NCBI GenBank assembly: GCA_910589415.1
Contig: OU342630.1
Span: forward strand, 72,722,186 to 72,786,185
Length of the DNA stretch: 64,000 nucleotides
DNA from: Malachius bipustulatus
Taxonomy: Eukaryota; Arthropoda; Insecta; Coleoptera; Melyridae
Reading direction: 5' to 3'
Shown here: positions 32,574 through 44,700 of the stretch, piece by piece
Position numbering within the stretch: the first letter of the stretch is position 1
How the letters are laid out: every line of letters starts with the position of its first letter
Notes under the pieces: generated by a model
The model's input: only the letters and a program-made list of their open reading frames with translations
Told to the model about the DNA's origin: nothing
The model's database searches: none
Made by a program: the position numbers and the translations under genes

Positions 32574-34581
32574 ATTAGGGACAGAACAAAAAAAATCGAC
32601 AACGAAATTTTTCTTATTTCATGTCGATATTTTGGTTTTAACTACTAGGCTATTAAATTTGTAGTTATCTAATGGAGTCAACACTTGGATATTCAGATTA
32701 TTAATTTAGTACCTATGTGATCAGTTCAAAATAGTATTTTGTGAAAAATTTCAGAATTTTTCGCCGACCTTTTCGCAATAGTTTTTAAAATAATTTACTT
32801 GTCACAAAAAGACACAATAGCATTCATATCAACAATGATTCAATTTTCTTCTATTTTTCTTTGCAATTTCATTACCAATAATTATCATCAAGAATCATCA
32901 AACCAAATAATTCATAATTTTGACTTGGCTAGAAGTAAAATTATTTTGATTAAAAATGTTTTCAGAATTAAATCACTTTTAAAATAATAAAACAGGACCA
33001 GGTAATAAATATAAACGTGATACCTACCTAAATACAAACAATACTTATTTTTGTAATTTATTTTTAAATCTATTAATAAACATGCGGAAGTAAATATTTT
33101 CATAAACCAGAAATGAAAAACTCCTGCCAGGAGAAGAGGAGGAATAAAGAATCTCGAAATAAGAATGATTCGATTCTAATTCTGATAACAGTTTACCTAT
33201 ATCTATATTATTGGGGTATGATTACGATATTCTGATATAACACAATATCAATATAAACAACTCTATAGGTACCTATGTAATATTTTATGTATTTAAAAGT
33301 CACGTTTAGCGAGTGATACCGCAATTTGAATGTTACTGTATACTCGACCTAGTTGCAGCTTCACTATCTAAAAATACTTACTTTGAATACCTCCTTCAAA
33401 ATTTTTAAAATTCTGAAAATGAACTCGCTAACGTTATTTTCGTCGTGCTGATAATTCTATTAACTAGTTCATACATTTTTAAAATTTAGAACACACAGTT
33501 CTAGCAGTAGTAAAAAATTATTATCAAACAAAATATTAAAAAATATAAAAAATAGAGTAAAATAATATGTAATTGGAAGTCTTTAAGAAATTTCTGAAAA
33601 ATCTTCCAAAATTGTGTACATAAATAGCAGTAAAAAATAGTTTCATTTTACTTTATTTTAAAAGGATGCAGAAATCTCTCGTTAGCTTTTCCAAAATTGG
33701 AGTTTGCCCGAGACGTTCTTGTAGATGGAATTTATGTATAACTTATCTTAAAGCCTTAGTAAATACAAAAATATGACTTGTATGTATTATAATTAGTATA
33801 TAATTAGTAGTTAGTATGTAGTATAATTATTATAATGTGTACTATTAAAGTGTATTGTTAAGTTGATCAATTAAAATTATTATAGCTAACATTAATAACG
33901 GAGGATTAATTGCCGAAAAGTCGTAATGATTACCACTATCAGGTTGCTCTTACTAAACGCCACAAGACTTTCATAATAATTTACAAGTACTACAGTGAAA
34001 ATGCTTGACTAGCAGTGTTTTAATATCATGGCAAAATTGTACTTTCATTTTCTATCTATTGCCACACGTTCGGCATTTTGTGTAAATTTTAAATGTGTTC
34101 TCCATCTGCGTTCTAGAAATAACACTTGATAGATAAATTATGCAATCAATATAATACTCTTTTGATGAATTTGAGTCCACAGGTAGACATACCTTCATAA
34201 TATAATTTTCTTCATAAATATGCCTACATGTTTTGTAACTCTCGTTTAAAAAAATCGTTCTAATTGAGGGAAGTATCATATAAATACGTCAAAAAATATA
34301 AAGTTGAAGTGTGCAAACCTAAATGTCCTGAATCTTGAGGAAGAATTAATAAATTAGCTCAGTAAACTTGGCTTGTCATTCTATGCGCAATTTCTGAAGA
34401 AATTACCAACAAAATACAAAATTATAAATGAATAAATTAAGTAAACATTAAGTAATTGTCTATTGCCCTCTAGTTTGAATTAATTGCTTTAATTCGAGTC
34501 ATTAAGTCCATAAATATCCAATTTTCATATACTTAGCATAAATAATTAATTTTCAATTATTTTTGCTTGCTAGTTTAACGT
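32574..34581. other. Intronic stretch without recognised genes
   Basis: Very AT-rich, with runs such as TTAGTATATAATTAGTAGTTAGT near 33793. Short frames only. I see nothing functional. Confidence 0.45.
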
Positions 34582-35006
34582 TATACAGGGTGATATTTTT
34601 ATATGTTATCATTGGTTCGAGCATTTGCCATATTTTTAAAAGAAAAAAGATATTCTGCACAAATCTTTCTGGGCATACGGAAGAGGGATCCAAAATGACG
34701 TAAAGACTCGCCCCCTCATTAATGAACAAATTTCAATCTGAAATTTTTTATTTTGAAAATTAAATATAATGATGACTTATTGAATTGATTGTTACGTTGT
34801 CTTTCATTATTTTCAAACGATGCATCACAAGTAGGGTGTTGTCATTTAAAATTTTAAGGTTGGTAGGGGTTAGTCATGTGCTACGTAATTTTGGTTCTTC
34901 TTCAGAATTAACCAAACGGGTTTTTGCCATTTTTGATTCCTATTTTTTTATGTTTTAAAAATATCGCCAACGGCAACTGTTTTTAAATAATATGTCACTC
35001 TGTATG
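34582..35006. mobile_element. Diverged palindromic element with TATACAGGGTG tip
   Basis: The left tip TATACAGGGTGATATTTTTA pairs with TAATATGTCACTCTGTATG at the right end. Inner blocks also pair, for example TTTGCCATATTTTTAAAA with TTTTAAAAATATCG. The arms are well diverged, so the insertion is old. No ORF. Confidence 0.6.
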
Positions 35007-35645
35007 TATTAGTTTTAGGTCAACTGGTCATCTTTTTTGTTTCAAAATAAAATCATAGGTACTTACCGTAGTTTCAGACAAAATCAAAGTGGGTAACGTA
35101 TTATAGGCACCTTAAAACATTTGCCATGTTTGTTTATTTTTAGGATTTAATTTTCATGTGCAATTAATTTACGTTTAATAACTATGCAAGTGACATGATC
35201 ATGGATCAATTGTAGAAAATCCCGAATTCCTTTTCATTTTATTGCGAGTTTCATTGTTGACTGCAATTACAGCTAGTTACAAAAAGAGAGAGGAAACTCA
35301 ATGGAAATATTTCCAGTATTACAGCGTGGAGCTTAAATTCAGTTATATCGTTGATATTCCGTGTAAATTTCATTCAAAAGTGTAAAAACAGAGTGTTTAG
35401 AACTCCTAAATTATTAATTTAATTTCCAAATTCAATTAATTTTCAAGTGAATTGTATAAAAAAAGAACGAATTTATTCCGGAACGTTCGTCCCATATTTA
35501 GGAATTTATATTTTGTTTTTTGAAGTTTTTGATCACAAGTTTTTGAAAAATCTAGATAAAATAAATTGTATTATTATTTTATCATTTATTTTATCATATA
35601 AATATAATTAAACACAAGCCAAATTCGGTGAGCTATAAATAAAAC

Positions 35646-35907
35646 TATACAGGTGTCTCGAATAAAACTCCCGTGACTCGTCATACCTTAAGAACGTATT
35701 CTTTGGATAGTTTTAAGTGGAAAGTGCCTTACTTTATAAAGTACATTAATTTATTCAACAATGTCTTTACCCATTGAATTTATAATTGATCATAACTTCT
35801 TAACTTTGAGTTTTGGACAAACGTTTGTAGGACACTTTCGACTTAAAATTATTATCAAAGAATACGTCTGACGCTATGACCATATAGTATCAGGGATACT
35901 TTGTATA
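35646..35907. mobile_element. Short palindromic element (~260 bp)
   Basis: The left arm TATACAGGTGTCTCG...AACGTATTCTTTGGATAG...AAGTGGAAAGTG pairs with the right arm CACTTTCGACTT...TATCAAAGAATACGTC...CTTTGTATA. No coding capacity. Confidence 0.65.
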
Positions 35908-36821
35908 CAATTTTATAGCAACACTTGTAACAAAATAGTTGGTATGTTTTATACATTATTCTTCAACGAGAGGAGAATAATGGTTATTATTCACGAGGAA
36001 GCGAGGAAGAGGCAAGAATGCAATCGTCCAAGTGAATAATAGCCATATTTCTCGAATAAAAGGCATTTTTTCTATGACGATACGAAAAACTCATCAAAAA
36101 GCCTTTTTTTTAATAGGCTATAGAACGTTTTCCGAAAATTGTTTCATACCTCCATCTCAGAAATGATTTGTAGGTACTTACCTACTTTTTTTTTATTATA
36201 TCGGTTCATCGATTTCTTCATAAGAAACCGTGCTTCTTGTAGATTGATTCTTTATAGCCCTGCAGTTTTCTTAACAATAACAATCCTACTGATTTTTGAA
36301 GATAAATTTAGAGCAAATTATACTCGAAACTATATAATTGTGTAGGTACTTTTGTAAGTTCTCGAATACTGCGTATTTTTATTTCAGTCCCCTTGCCGAT
36401 CGTTCCGGAGTTTTGGTTTCACCTCCTGTAAGGTGTTTCGCTTGGCTGCGGTCCACGTAAAGATAGGATCATTCTATAATGCGATTTATTATTATAGAAT
36501 TTTTTACGATTAAACGTGTATAATAGGTTTACCTTATACCGTGTCGTGTGGTCCAGTTTCATATTTCAAAAACTAATTAAGTAGGCATGTATAATGAAAA
36601 TTAATACAAGGGAGCTTATTTCAGATTTCAAATCAGGTATTGGGAAAACACTTTGGTCGCCAAAAGACTTCTTCATAATTAATTATAATTAGCAAACTTA
36701 ATTTTCATTTCAGATCGTTAGTTATAATGTATACATTATACAGAGTGACGGATGTAATAGCTCACCCCGTACATTCTTATATGTGAGGTATAGCTCTGAT
36801 TTGTTTAGGTATTTTTACTGT

Positions 36822-37560
36822 TATACAAGCTGTTCCTAAATAGCAGGTACATATGCAATTTGGCTTATTTTATGCATTAAAGTTCATATAAACTTCGATA
36901 TAAACATAGGTCCGCAACCGCTTCGTTACCGATCTAAAAGATGTTGACATTTGAAGATTTATTCTTTTTTTTAAGTTCCTGAGGTTAGCCAAACTTAAGT
37001 CAAATTTTAACAGTCGGTGCCGACTAAACTGTCAAAATTGAAGGAAATGAGAAATTATCCAAAAAAAAGCCAGAGCCTGTTTTACCATTTTAAAAATTTG
37101 AAATTCTTCTAATGAATTAGAGGAAATTGATCCTTTTTTTTTCTTGATAAACAATTAGGTTGAACAATAGTTGATGCAAAAACAACTATTATAGGAGACC
37201 AAAAAAAATTCTAAATAAAACAGAAAATTAATATTGTACTTTAGAATCTACGAGCGGCGCATCGGGGAGAAATGGGGGCGAAATGGGAGACATTCAGGAA
37301 AAAATCTAGTGAATTATCACATGTCTAGCCCAATGACGTTGTAGCGTAACTTAAATTACAAATTTTAGCTAAATATCTCAAAAACTATGGGAGTTGTTGA
37401 GATAAACAAAAATATGGGAAATTATAGGTATATGAGATAGGTAAACAAAATGCAATTTTTTAAATTTTTTTATTTCAACACCCTGTACATCGGTATAGAA
37501 GCGGTTTTGGACCTGATAGGAAGTTTCAGTCATAAAAAACGCCAAATAATTACCTCAAAC
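36822..37560. mobile_element. Repeat family A, copy 3 (opposite orientation)
   Basis: Begins TATACAAGCTGTTCCTAAAT and contains GGTCCGCAACCGCTTCGTTA, then the family interior in reverse (GGGGAGAAATGGGGGCGAAATGGGAG, AGCTAAATATCTCAAAAACTATGGGAG), then the opposite arm (TCAACACCCTGTACATCGGTATAGAAGCGG). The right tip is diverged, so the end near 37560 is approximate. The 63-codon frame at 37450 is the arm read as protein. Confidence 0.7.
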
Positions 37561-38519
37561 ACATTTTTATTTCAAGTTTCAAAAGTTCAGCTAAAATGGA
37601 TAATAATTTTTTGGGAACCTAAATATTTTTTATTTGATTAGCATAACTTATGTTATAAATAAATAATGTATTAGCATATTATTGTATTAAATTTTCCCGT
37701 AATTAATAGTTTACATATACCTGTTAAAATGTAAAAATAATATTCAGTTGGTATCATAATAAATTTTTGTTGAAATTCGCTAACCATAAAAGTGAAGTTG
37801 TCTTTATTTATTCTTTAGTGCACAATTGGAATTTTTTACATTCGATGCTCTCACCATGCAGAACCTTTTTATAAGTTTCAGCATTATAATGTCGTTGCTA
37901 AGAAGACTGTAACTTGATTTTTCTCCAGTCATGAAAAATTAAAGAAAGTCATCATAATATGAGAGCATAATAACTGTATAGTTCATGTTTTTATCTAGAG
38001 TAGACTAGACCGTTGGCGCGATTTAGTTTCCGCAAATGCCCATCGGTAGTTTCTCCATGCACTTGTACAAGTAGAGATATAAGAATAATTTTTGTCTCCG
38101 GAAAGCAAAAGTGAAGACGAATTTTGATCAAGTTGATTTAATAAAGTGAAAATGAAAATAGTTATAAGAGTTACAAAGGATCATATCAGTAAGTTGTTTA
38201 ATTGCATTTTTTTAATCCCTTGACAGTACTTGACACGTTTCCCCCCTAAAATTTAATTGTCTAGTTTTAAATAATTATTGTTATGAATGTTTTGTAAATA
38301 GTTTTTAAATAAAAAAAATTCTATGGACGTGTGACGTTGCACCGGAGACATAATTGAGTAGCACACTTGAAACTTAACAATTATATTGACTCTTCCACCC
38401 GGTTAAACTCCCACCTCGTTCTTCTAGAATATTCGAACACAATCAGCTGGTTGATTCTAAAATACAATATGAATTTTATATTTTAATTATAAAGTTTTTT
38501 GCTTCTTGTTGTTATTTTT

Positions 38520-38676
38520 TGTATCTACGGCCGCTATCGAGAAAGAAAATTAAAATCTTCAAATTTCAACACCCTCTAAAAGCTTTTGCGCACCTATCTT
38601 CATATAAACGTTTAGTAGTCTTGAAATAAATCAAATTACGGCGTTGCTGATACATTATATTTAGGGACATCATCTA
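38520..38676. repeat. Solo right arm of repeat family A
   Basis: AAATTTCAACACCCTCTAAAAGC, CACCTATCTTCATATAAAC and ATATTTAGGGACATC match the right arm of the family A copies, without the interior or left arm. Confidence 0.55.
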
Positions 38677-40036
38677 CATTTATAACATTAAAATAAATGT
38701 TACAGCTTGGGGCTTATTTGTATTTGTCATTTTTTGGTAGATGTAGGTACCCTTATTTATCCGTTTCAGTTGCAAATATGTTTTTAGACAGCCGTCAAAT
38801 AATGTTGACATATTTTCATCAATAGAATGAAAAATGACACATTATTGTTGTCTACTCTCGGCTGCGTGCGCGAAGTATTTCGCGACCTAGAGCGACAACT
38901 ATTTCGTGCACTATATAGAAATTTTGTATTTGTTTGCCTAGCAACAAAGCAACAATCAACTTGAAACTAAATAAAAAATTCCTTGCATCATTTTTTTTCC
39001 TTGCCTCGACAAAAAAGCTCTAAATACGTACAAATAATTATTATTGTTTTATTTTATTTAAATTTTTTATTCTAAAGCTTCTTATTTAGTTTAGGGTGAA
39101 ACAATATACATAATACTAGAAAAGATTAATTTTTTATCGAACTTCATTGACCAATTCTTTGGAAAAAATTGATATAACGTGAACGGTGGTATCGGGTATT
39201 TCCGGATTGTAGTATTGGTAAGATTTTATGAATCAGCGTCATAAATAATGATTTTGAATTAACTATTCAAGAATTAGGATCTGTTTTTGAATTGATCTTA
39301 TTAGGTGCTAAATTCACTAAAACCTGTAACCGTGACTCATACTATTTATTCATGAATTATGTTTGCTTATTCGACGAGTAAACATACTTTTCCTCTTATC
39401 ACACGAGGAGGTATAATAATCTATAAAATTCGCAGAGATCAAACTTTTAGCTTCCCAAATTTTTCTTTCAGTACTTAAGTTGCATCAGAGCCGATGAATC
39501 AAGAATTCAAACTAGCGCTGTCTGACTACAGCTGAATACATAAAAGATAATGTAATAAAGAATCATTATGTTACCTGTGACTCTTTGAAACAAGTTTTTA
39601 ACATACATGGCTGGCTTCGTTAATAACTCCGTTACAGTATGAACACGGCTTCAAGTTCCGTGAAGTGGGACGAGGCCGCTGGAATAACAATAATGTAATA
39701 TATCTCGTAAATGTGGCAACATTGCCGCTGCTTACCTGTGTACCTGTTTTGTGAAAGAACTATTCACTACCATAATAATATAAATAAAACTGATCATGGA
39801 GAGTGAATCAACATGGATTAGTCGTGATTTTAATGTATTTGATCGCTGGAAATTGCTATTCATATAATAATAATTGGTTTTAGATTCAATGAACATTAAA
39901 CAAGTCTTCATGATATCATCAGTTGAACATTTCTAATAAGTAGAATTATTATTATGTCTTGTATTTTTTGAAAGAAGTGGTTCTCATTCGCAACCTCCGG
40001 GACCAGATCTCATTTAATAAGTTAATGAAAAAGTAG
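38677..40036. other. Intronic stretch, partly GC-richer near 39.6-39.75 kb
   Basis: No gene recognised. The patch 39610-39755 (ACGGCTTCAAGTTCCGTGAA, GACGAGGCCGCTGG) is GC-richer and not repeated in the window. It might be a conserved non-coding element. Confidence 0.35.
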
Positions 40037-40570
40037 ATGCCGCCCAGTGTTTGTGTGACCATAAACTTCTGTGACCAACTGTCAGATGATCAACAATTAT
40101 TGTTGATTTATTTCTTCAGTTCCCCAAACTGTAACAGATTTATTATTCTGCCAAAAAAGCCAAAAAAATGGTTTTGGAAATTGGTAAACTCGTCTCTCTC
40201 ATTTGTCCCAGCATCAAACATTTTGCTAATCAGAACATTGTTCTGATGAGACGAAACTCCATGTAAAAATCGTCTTCTCTTTTATTTAATGTTCATATTT
40301 GTTTTAGCAATCAAATTTTTACAATACCGCCCAATTATCGTGTGACCAAATTTCTGCATCCAACTTTCAGATGATAGTTAATTAAAATTTATTCCGTTTC
40401 CCGAACTGTAACAGGTTCGAGACGGAGAAGCCAAGTTCTCTAGGAAATTGGTATCTTGACATCCTATAAACATCCCCTAAATAGAGAATCCATATGATCT
40501 TGGGAATTATTGGTAAACTCGTTTCTCTCGCATTTGTCCCAGCATCAAACATTTTTGTACCCATGCTGAC
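40037..40570 (+). repeat. Diverged tandem duplication (two ~300-bp units)
   Basis: The first unit has CGCCCAGTGTTTGTGTGACC, CAGATGATCAA, CCAAACTGTAACAG and TTGTCCCAGCATCAAACATT. The second repeats these in the same order (CGCCCAATTATCGTGTGACC, CAGATGATAGTT, CCGAACTGTAACAG, TTGTCCCAGCATCAAACATT). The offset grows from about 284 to 330 bp because of indels. The open frames on either strand are not conserved between the units, which argues against coding function. Confidence 0.75.
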
Positions 40571-41542
40571 TGACAACTTATGAACCTTGAAGCTCCAAAT
40601 TGTCTCAAATTATGTTTTGCTATACGTACCACCATTGGAAATCTGCTGAGGGGTTGAACAACGATCATTCAACCAATTCTTCTATATTTGGTTGTAGGTA
40701 AAAGGAAACAGTCATTATTCTTAAGTTACAAACAGTCATATTATTTTGAAGTTGCAAACTATAATTTTGAACAATCTTCGGTAAATAAAAATTACGCCTC
40801 GAAACATTATCGATATCATTGTAGTCGTGATTATTGTATGAGGAACGACTAAAGTTGATTAAGAATGAACCGTTGCTGCCAAATAGGATGATTATCCCAT
40901 TATAAAATTATACATTCGTGGAAACGTTGAAAAAACTGCTCCAAATTCGACAATGGTTGATTTTTTTGGTCGTAATTTTATTCATGCATGGATGACGAAA
41001 TTTAAATTATTTATTAACAAAGTGGCGTAATTTTCGTGATGAATGTAAATAATTGTCGTGTTATTTAGGGAAATATTTGAAAACCTAATTACTAAAACAC
41101 ACACATGTTACGCATTGCAAATTTGGCGGCCCAGTTCGGTAATTAAAACAGCTGGTTCATACAGCACATAATACATGCTCGCTCGTATGATCAACATGTG
41201 ACGTTTATTCCTAGATTGCAATGACAAAAAATTACCACTGTTTTGTTTTGAGGCCTCATTATTGATTTCAGTACGGGAATTCTTATTGGATTATGCATGC
41301 TTGTCTACATGTCGATCGAACATCAGGCTCCTAGAGACGTGACCTAGTTTCACCCAACATCAGTACGTACTTATCATAATGTGGAATCTTGGGTTTTCTT
41401 TATATAAATTTTTTTATTGAAGTTTAAAAAAAAATACGAACTCGAATGGAGCAATTTGGATTTCACCGTGATATACAAATTGAAAAACGAGAAATGTTGA
41501 AATACGAAAGTTACTAGGCAAGTCTCTTTCTAATACTTACGA

Positions 41543-42126
41543 GGGTCATTATATACATCCGCGGCTCCTACAGTGTCACTATGGAATTTATATAGGGGTA
41601 GAGGACATACCTATAGTAACACCAGGAAGGTATTCATTTGCTGGGCAAATGAAAGGGAAAGCCACAAAACGGTGTAAAAAAATGGTTTTGAGAGTGCGGA
41701 GGGAGTGCGGTCCTGACAAGAGGCACCGATTAGATGCCGCGATCCCGGATAAAACCACTTCACCATAATTGCCAAGTATTCTATTCTGTGTTAGAGGCTC
41801 ACAGAGGCGGACTGAGCGATATATCCGCTTTCATTACGTGTCCAGTCCGCACAGGGATTGATGCAATGATTTTCGGATTATAGATTCAAAATAAATGCAA
41901 AATTCAAAATAAAAATCGTGGTACTGTTATTTTCGAAGATTTTCCTTGCCCTGAAAGTGAAAAAAAATAGAAATTCGACCGTAGTGCCAAAGAGGCCTTG
42001 GTTGTGACCTTAATATTAGTTTGCCATGGCTGTTTTTACTTTCTTACCCACCCAGCACCCCTATTTCGCTCCTCGGTCCCGAAAAAATTGATGAAACTTA
42101 GGAGCCGCGGATGTATACAATTACCC
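41543..42126. mobile_element. TIR element with 6-bp target duplication (584 bp)
   Basis: The left end GGGTCATTATATACATCCGC, then GGCTCCTA, pairs with the right end TAGGAGCCGCGGATGTATAC, then AATTACCC. The 6-bp direct repeat TTACGA flanks the element (41537-41542 and 42127-42132). The interior is not palindromic and has GC-rich parts (GTGCGGAGGGAGTGCGGTCC). No transposase is recognised. The 85-codon + frame at 41998-42255 crosses the right end of the element and continues past the target duplication, so it is rejected. The terminus and duplication length do not let me name a superfamily. Confidence 0.75.
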
Positions 42127-42579
42127 TTACGAGTACTATGGAGTGAAGACTCTTCATGCCAATTAGTTCAGTTTCATAGCAACGAAAAAAGCATTAGTGA
42201 TTTTTGCGATAATCTAATAATACACCCTCAAATATACCTATTAGTTGTTTTTTAATATTATTAAATTGTCGTAACATCACCGTCTTGAAGATGAGGACGT
42301 CGCAGAACTCATATTATAGGTGTGATAAAATTGAATTATTTTTTTCTAAGATATTGCCGAATATCAATATTGAGCCAAGAACATTTCCCGTGTAGGTATA
42401 AAATGATTAGCTCTTATCAAATAAGTAAGCATAACATAAACCGATCATATTCTCACTTTCATTCAATGTAATAATCCTGGAAAGAAATTACCTATATCCA
42501 ATCCACTATGATGGGTTCATATTCACCATTCGCTAACATTGGGACACCCTTAAGCATAAAGTACAGCACCTCTTGGAAC

Positions 42580-42705
42580 AACCCAGGTCACTGTGTATAA
42601 AAAATATATAAAATGGGTCCTATAACTGAACCCTGAGGAACTCCACTTAGAGCCCAGTCCATCTGGACTCATCTAGTAACCATCCTCGCCTTTCATGTCC
42701 TTTCA
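42580..42705 (-). pseudogene. Relic of a Jockey-like reverse transcriptase
   Basis: The minus strand encodes MDWALSGVPQGSVIGPILYIF (about 42690 down to 42603). GVPQGSVxGPxLY is the conserved RT motif that precedes the catalytic YxDD block in non-LTR elements. The frame breaks right after (YTQ then stop, where Jockey-type elements have YTADLP). Only a short piece survives. Confidence 0.7.
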
Positions 42706-43149
42706 TGAAGAGTGTAAGCCAAAACAATTGATTATTTTTTTGTTCGTGGTATCACTTTATTCACAGTATGTAAAAATTTTTGAGCTCACTTTTTGCGAAC
42801 TAGTTTTGTAAAAATAATGAGTTACAATAAAAAGTTACAAAACTAGTAAATTCATTTTCTGTATGGCATACTAAACGCATAATTAATGTTTATGAAGACT
42901 AAATCATAGTGCAATGATTTTTCTGCGAAAATCGATGTCATGGATAAGTGCATAATATCATGAGATAGCAATAAGTGAGGTTATTACCAGTTGAAGCAAA
43001 CTGCCTTTTGCTTTTAATAATGAAGAAGAAAATCGTAAAGATTATATTTAAATTTAATTGTTCTTGACTTGAGAACAACCATCAAACTGCCTATAAACAG
43101 CCAGGCATCCAACGATCGTAAAGACAGCAAGAGTAATACCTAATTATTA

Positions 43150-43440
43150 TAAACTTTTATTCTTCAACACGCTGACCGAGTAACGCGGTTTTGCAGGTTG
43201 CCATTATTACGTTAGCGACCCAACAACCTACATGACCAAGATCGTCTCTTGCGTCACTTTTTCCATCCTGCTCTTGTCCGCTTGGAGAACGGTATTCCGT
43301 CCTTGTCATTGTTGCTGTCGACACGCAAAACTGGCCTGAAAGCGCGAGTTCTGACATCGTAGCGTAGGCTCCACTTTCCGTTTCGTTTATTGTGGAATTT
43401 TTAATGTTTCTTACTACTAACTGGCAACGCAACAGTAATT
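43150..43440. other. GC-richer unique island in intron 1
   Basis: About 290 bp clearly richer in G and C than the flanks, and not repeated in the window. It contains a 91-codon minus-strand frame (43157-43432) whose product I do not recognise and which has no matching splice sites that I can trust. An enhancer or conserved non-coding element, or an unrecognised exon, are the main options. Confidence 0.35.
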
Positions 43441-44289
43441 CATTTCTGATATTGTTTATTTATGTGTTGCTGAAAATCCGGGAAAAACTGGATAATTTTA
43501 ACAACATAAGTATTGCTTAGAAATTTATAAGCAAAAAATGAGTTCTGAAGAAATCTCAATACTTTTTTTTTGTGTAGCAGGTGTCAATTAACAGCATTTG
43601 ATAGTTATAATTAAATGTTTTGTAGGAATTTTGAAGGATTTTTTGCGGTGACATTATTATAGGTGTATAGCAAATTATAAACAGTTCAAGATTTTGTCGG
43701 GCAGTGATCAAAAAGTTTGTGTTGCTTTGATGGACACAAATACCTTCTGCAGTAGTTACAACCGTTACACAAGCAAACTGTTTCATTTTTTTAACGCTTT
43801 CTTAGTTTCGAAAAGGACTCTTTTTCTTGAGCCATTTTCTTTCTTGAATTGGTGAGATGGGGTCACATTTCCAAACGACAAGCTCATTTTTACCTTATCC
43901 CGAACCATTGTTATCTGGTGCTTTTTTTACATTTAGAGGTCTGTCCCCGAGGATTCTGATAACTGGCGACCACAGTAAGTGTATATAGAAACTCCAAGCA
44001 AACACAACGGGAAGTCATCCTCAAACACCAGTAGAGGTATTATCAGTAGGGGCAATATGACTTAATTACTATCCGTCAAAAACACCTGACTTCTCGGTAT
44101 AGATGCCTATGATATGTGCCTTCCTCGGTGCCTTCTTTGGATCCTTCCTGATGGGGCGAAGTGAGACCCCACTTTAGAGCGCAGTTGCCAAAACTCAATG
44201 AGGACCTCCTACTCCTTCTTTTTTCACTTGACTCAACTTCAACTTATCACTGGCTTACTGCGTAGTCTAGTCAAACAAGTCAAGCCCCA

Positions 44290-44700
44290 ATGGCGAGTAG
44301 TAGTAATATGGTGGGTTGGGGTGGTACACCCCAAGCGACTAGGCCACCGAGGGCCCTTTTCGCCGTACCCGAACCATGGTGAAACTCCTACTCGAACCTC
44401 CCCGACCTTTTAATAAAGGCCAGAAGGTTGTTGTATGAGAGGAGTTTCATTTCTTCCTCTTGTAGCTCCTCAGACCCAAAGATGTTGAGCCTGAGGTTGC
44501 TGTATACCTCGCATACGCCTACATAATGGTGGGAGTCCTCGTCATCCATTCCGCATTTAGGGCAGACCGGGTCCCGAGTGACCCCCATCACTTGCAGGTG
44601 TCTGCTCAGACTGCTGTGACCGGTGAGAACCCCGACTAGTAGTCTGAGTTCCTTCCGGCTCATTCTGGATATTGCCCCAATGGTGAAGTTCTGAATAAAT
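44290..44700 (-). pseudogene. LINE 3' end: C-terminal ORF2 segment and 3'UTR
   Basis: A minus frame (44663 to 44388) encodes MSRKELRLLVGVLTGHSSLSRHLQVMG...CPKCGMDDEDSHHYVGVC...LLAFIKRSGRFE and a stop. SRKxLRxLVGxLTGHxxLxxH followed by a C-X2-C-X8-H-X4-C finger is the C-terminal end of ORF2 in R1/I/Jockey-type LINEs. It is the unbroken counterpart of the pseudogene at 7945-8220. The similarity continues downstream (GGTTCGGGTACGGCG, TAGTCGCTTGGGGTG). It is 5'-truncated, as is usual for LINE insertions, so no complete protein is made. The ATG at 44663 is internal. Confidence 0.75.
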
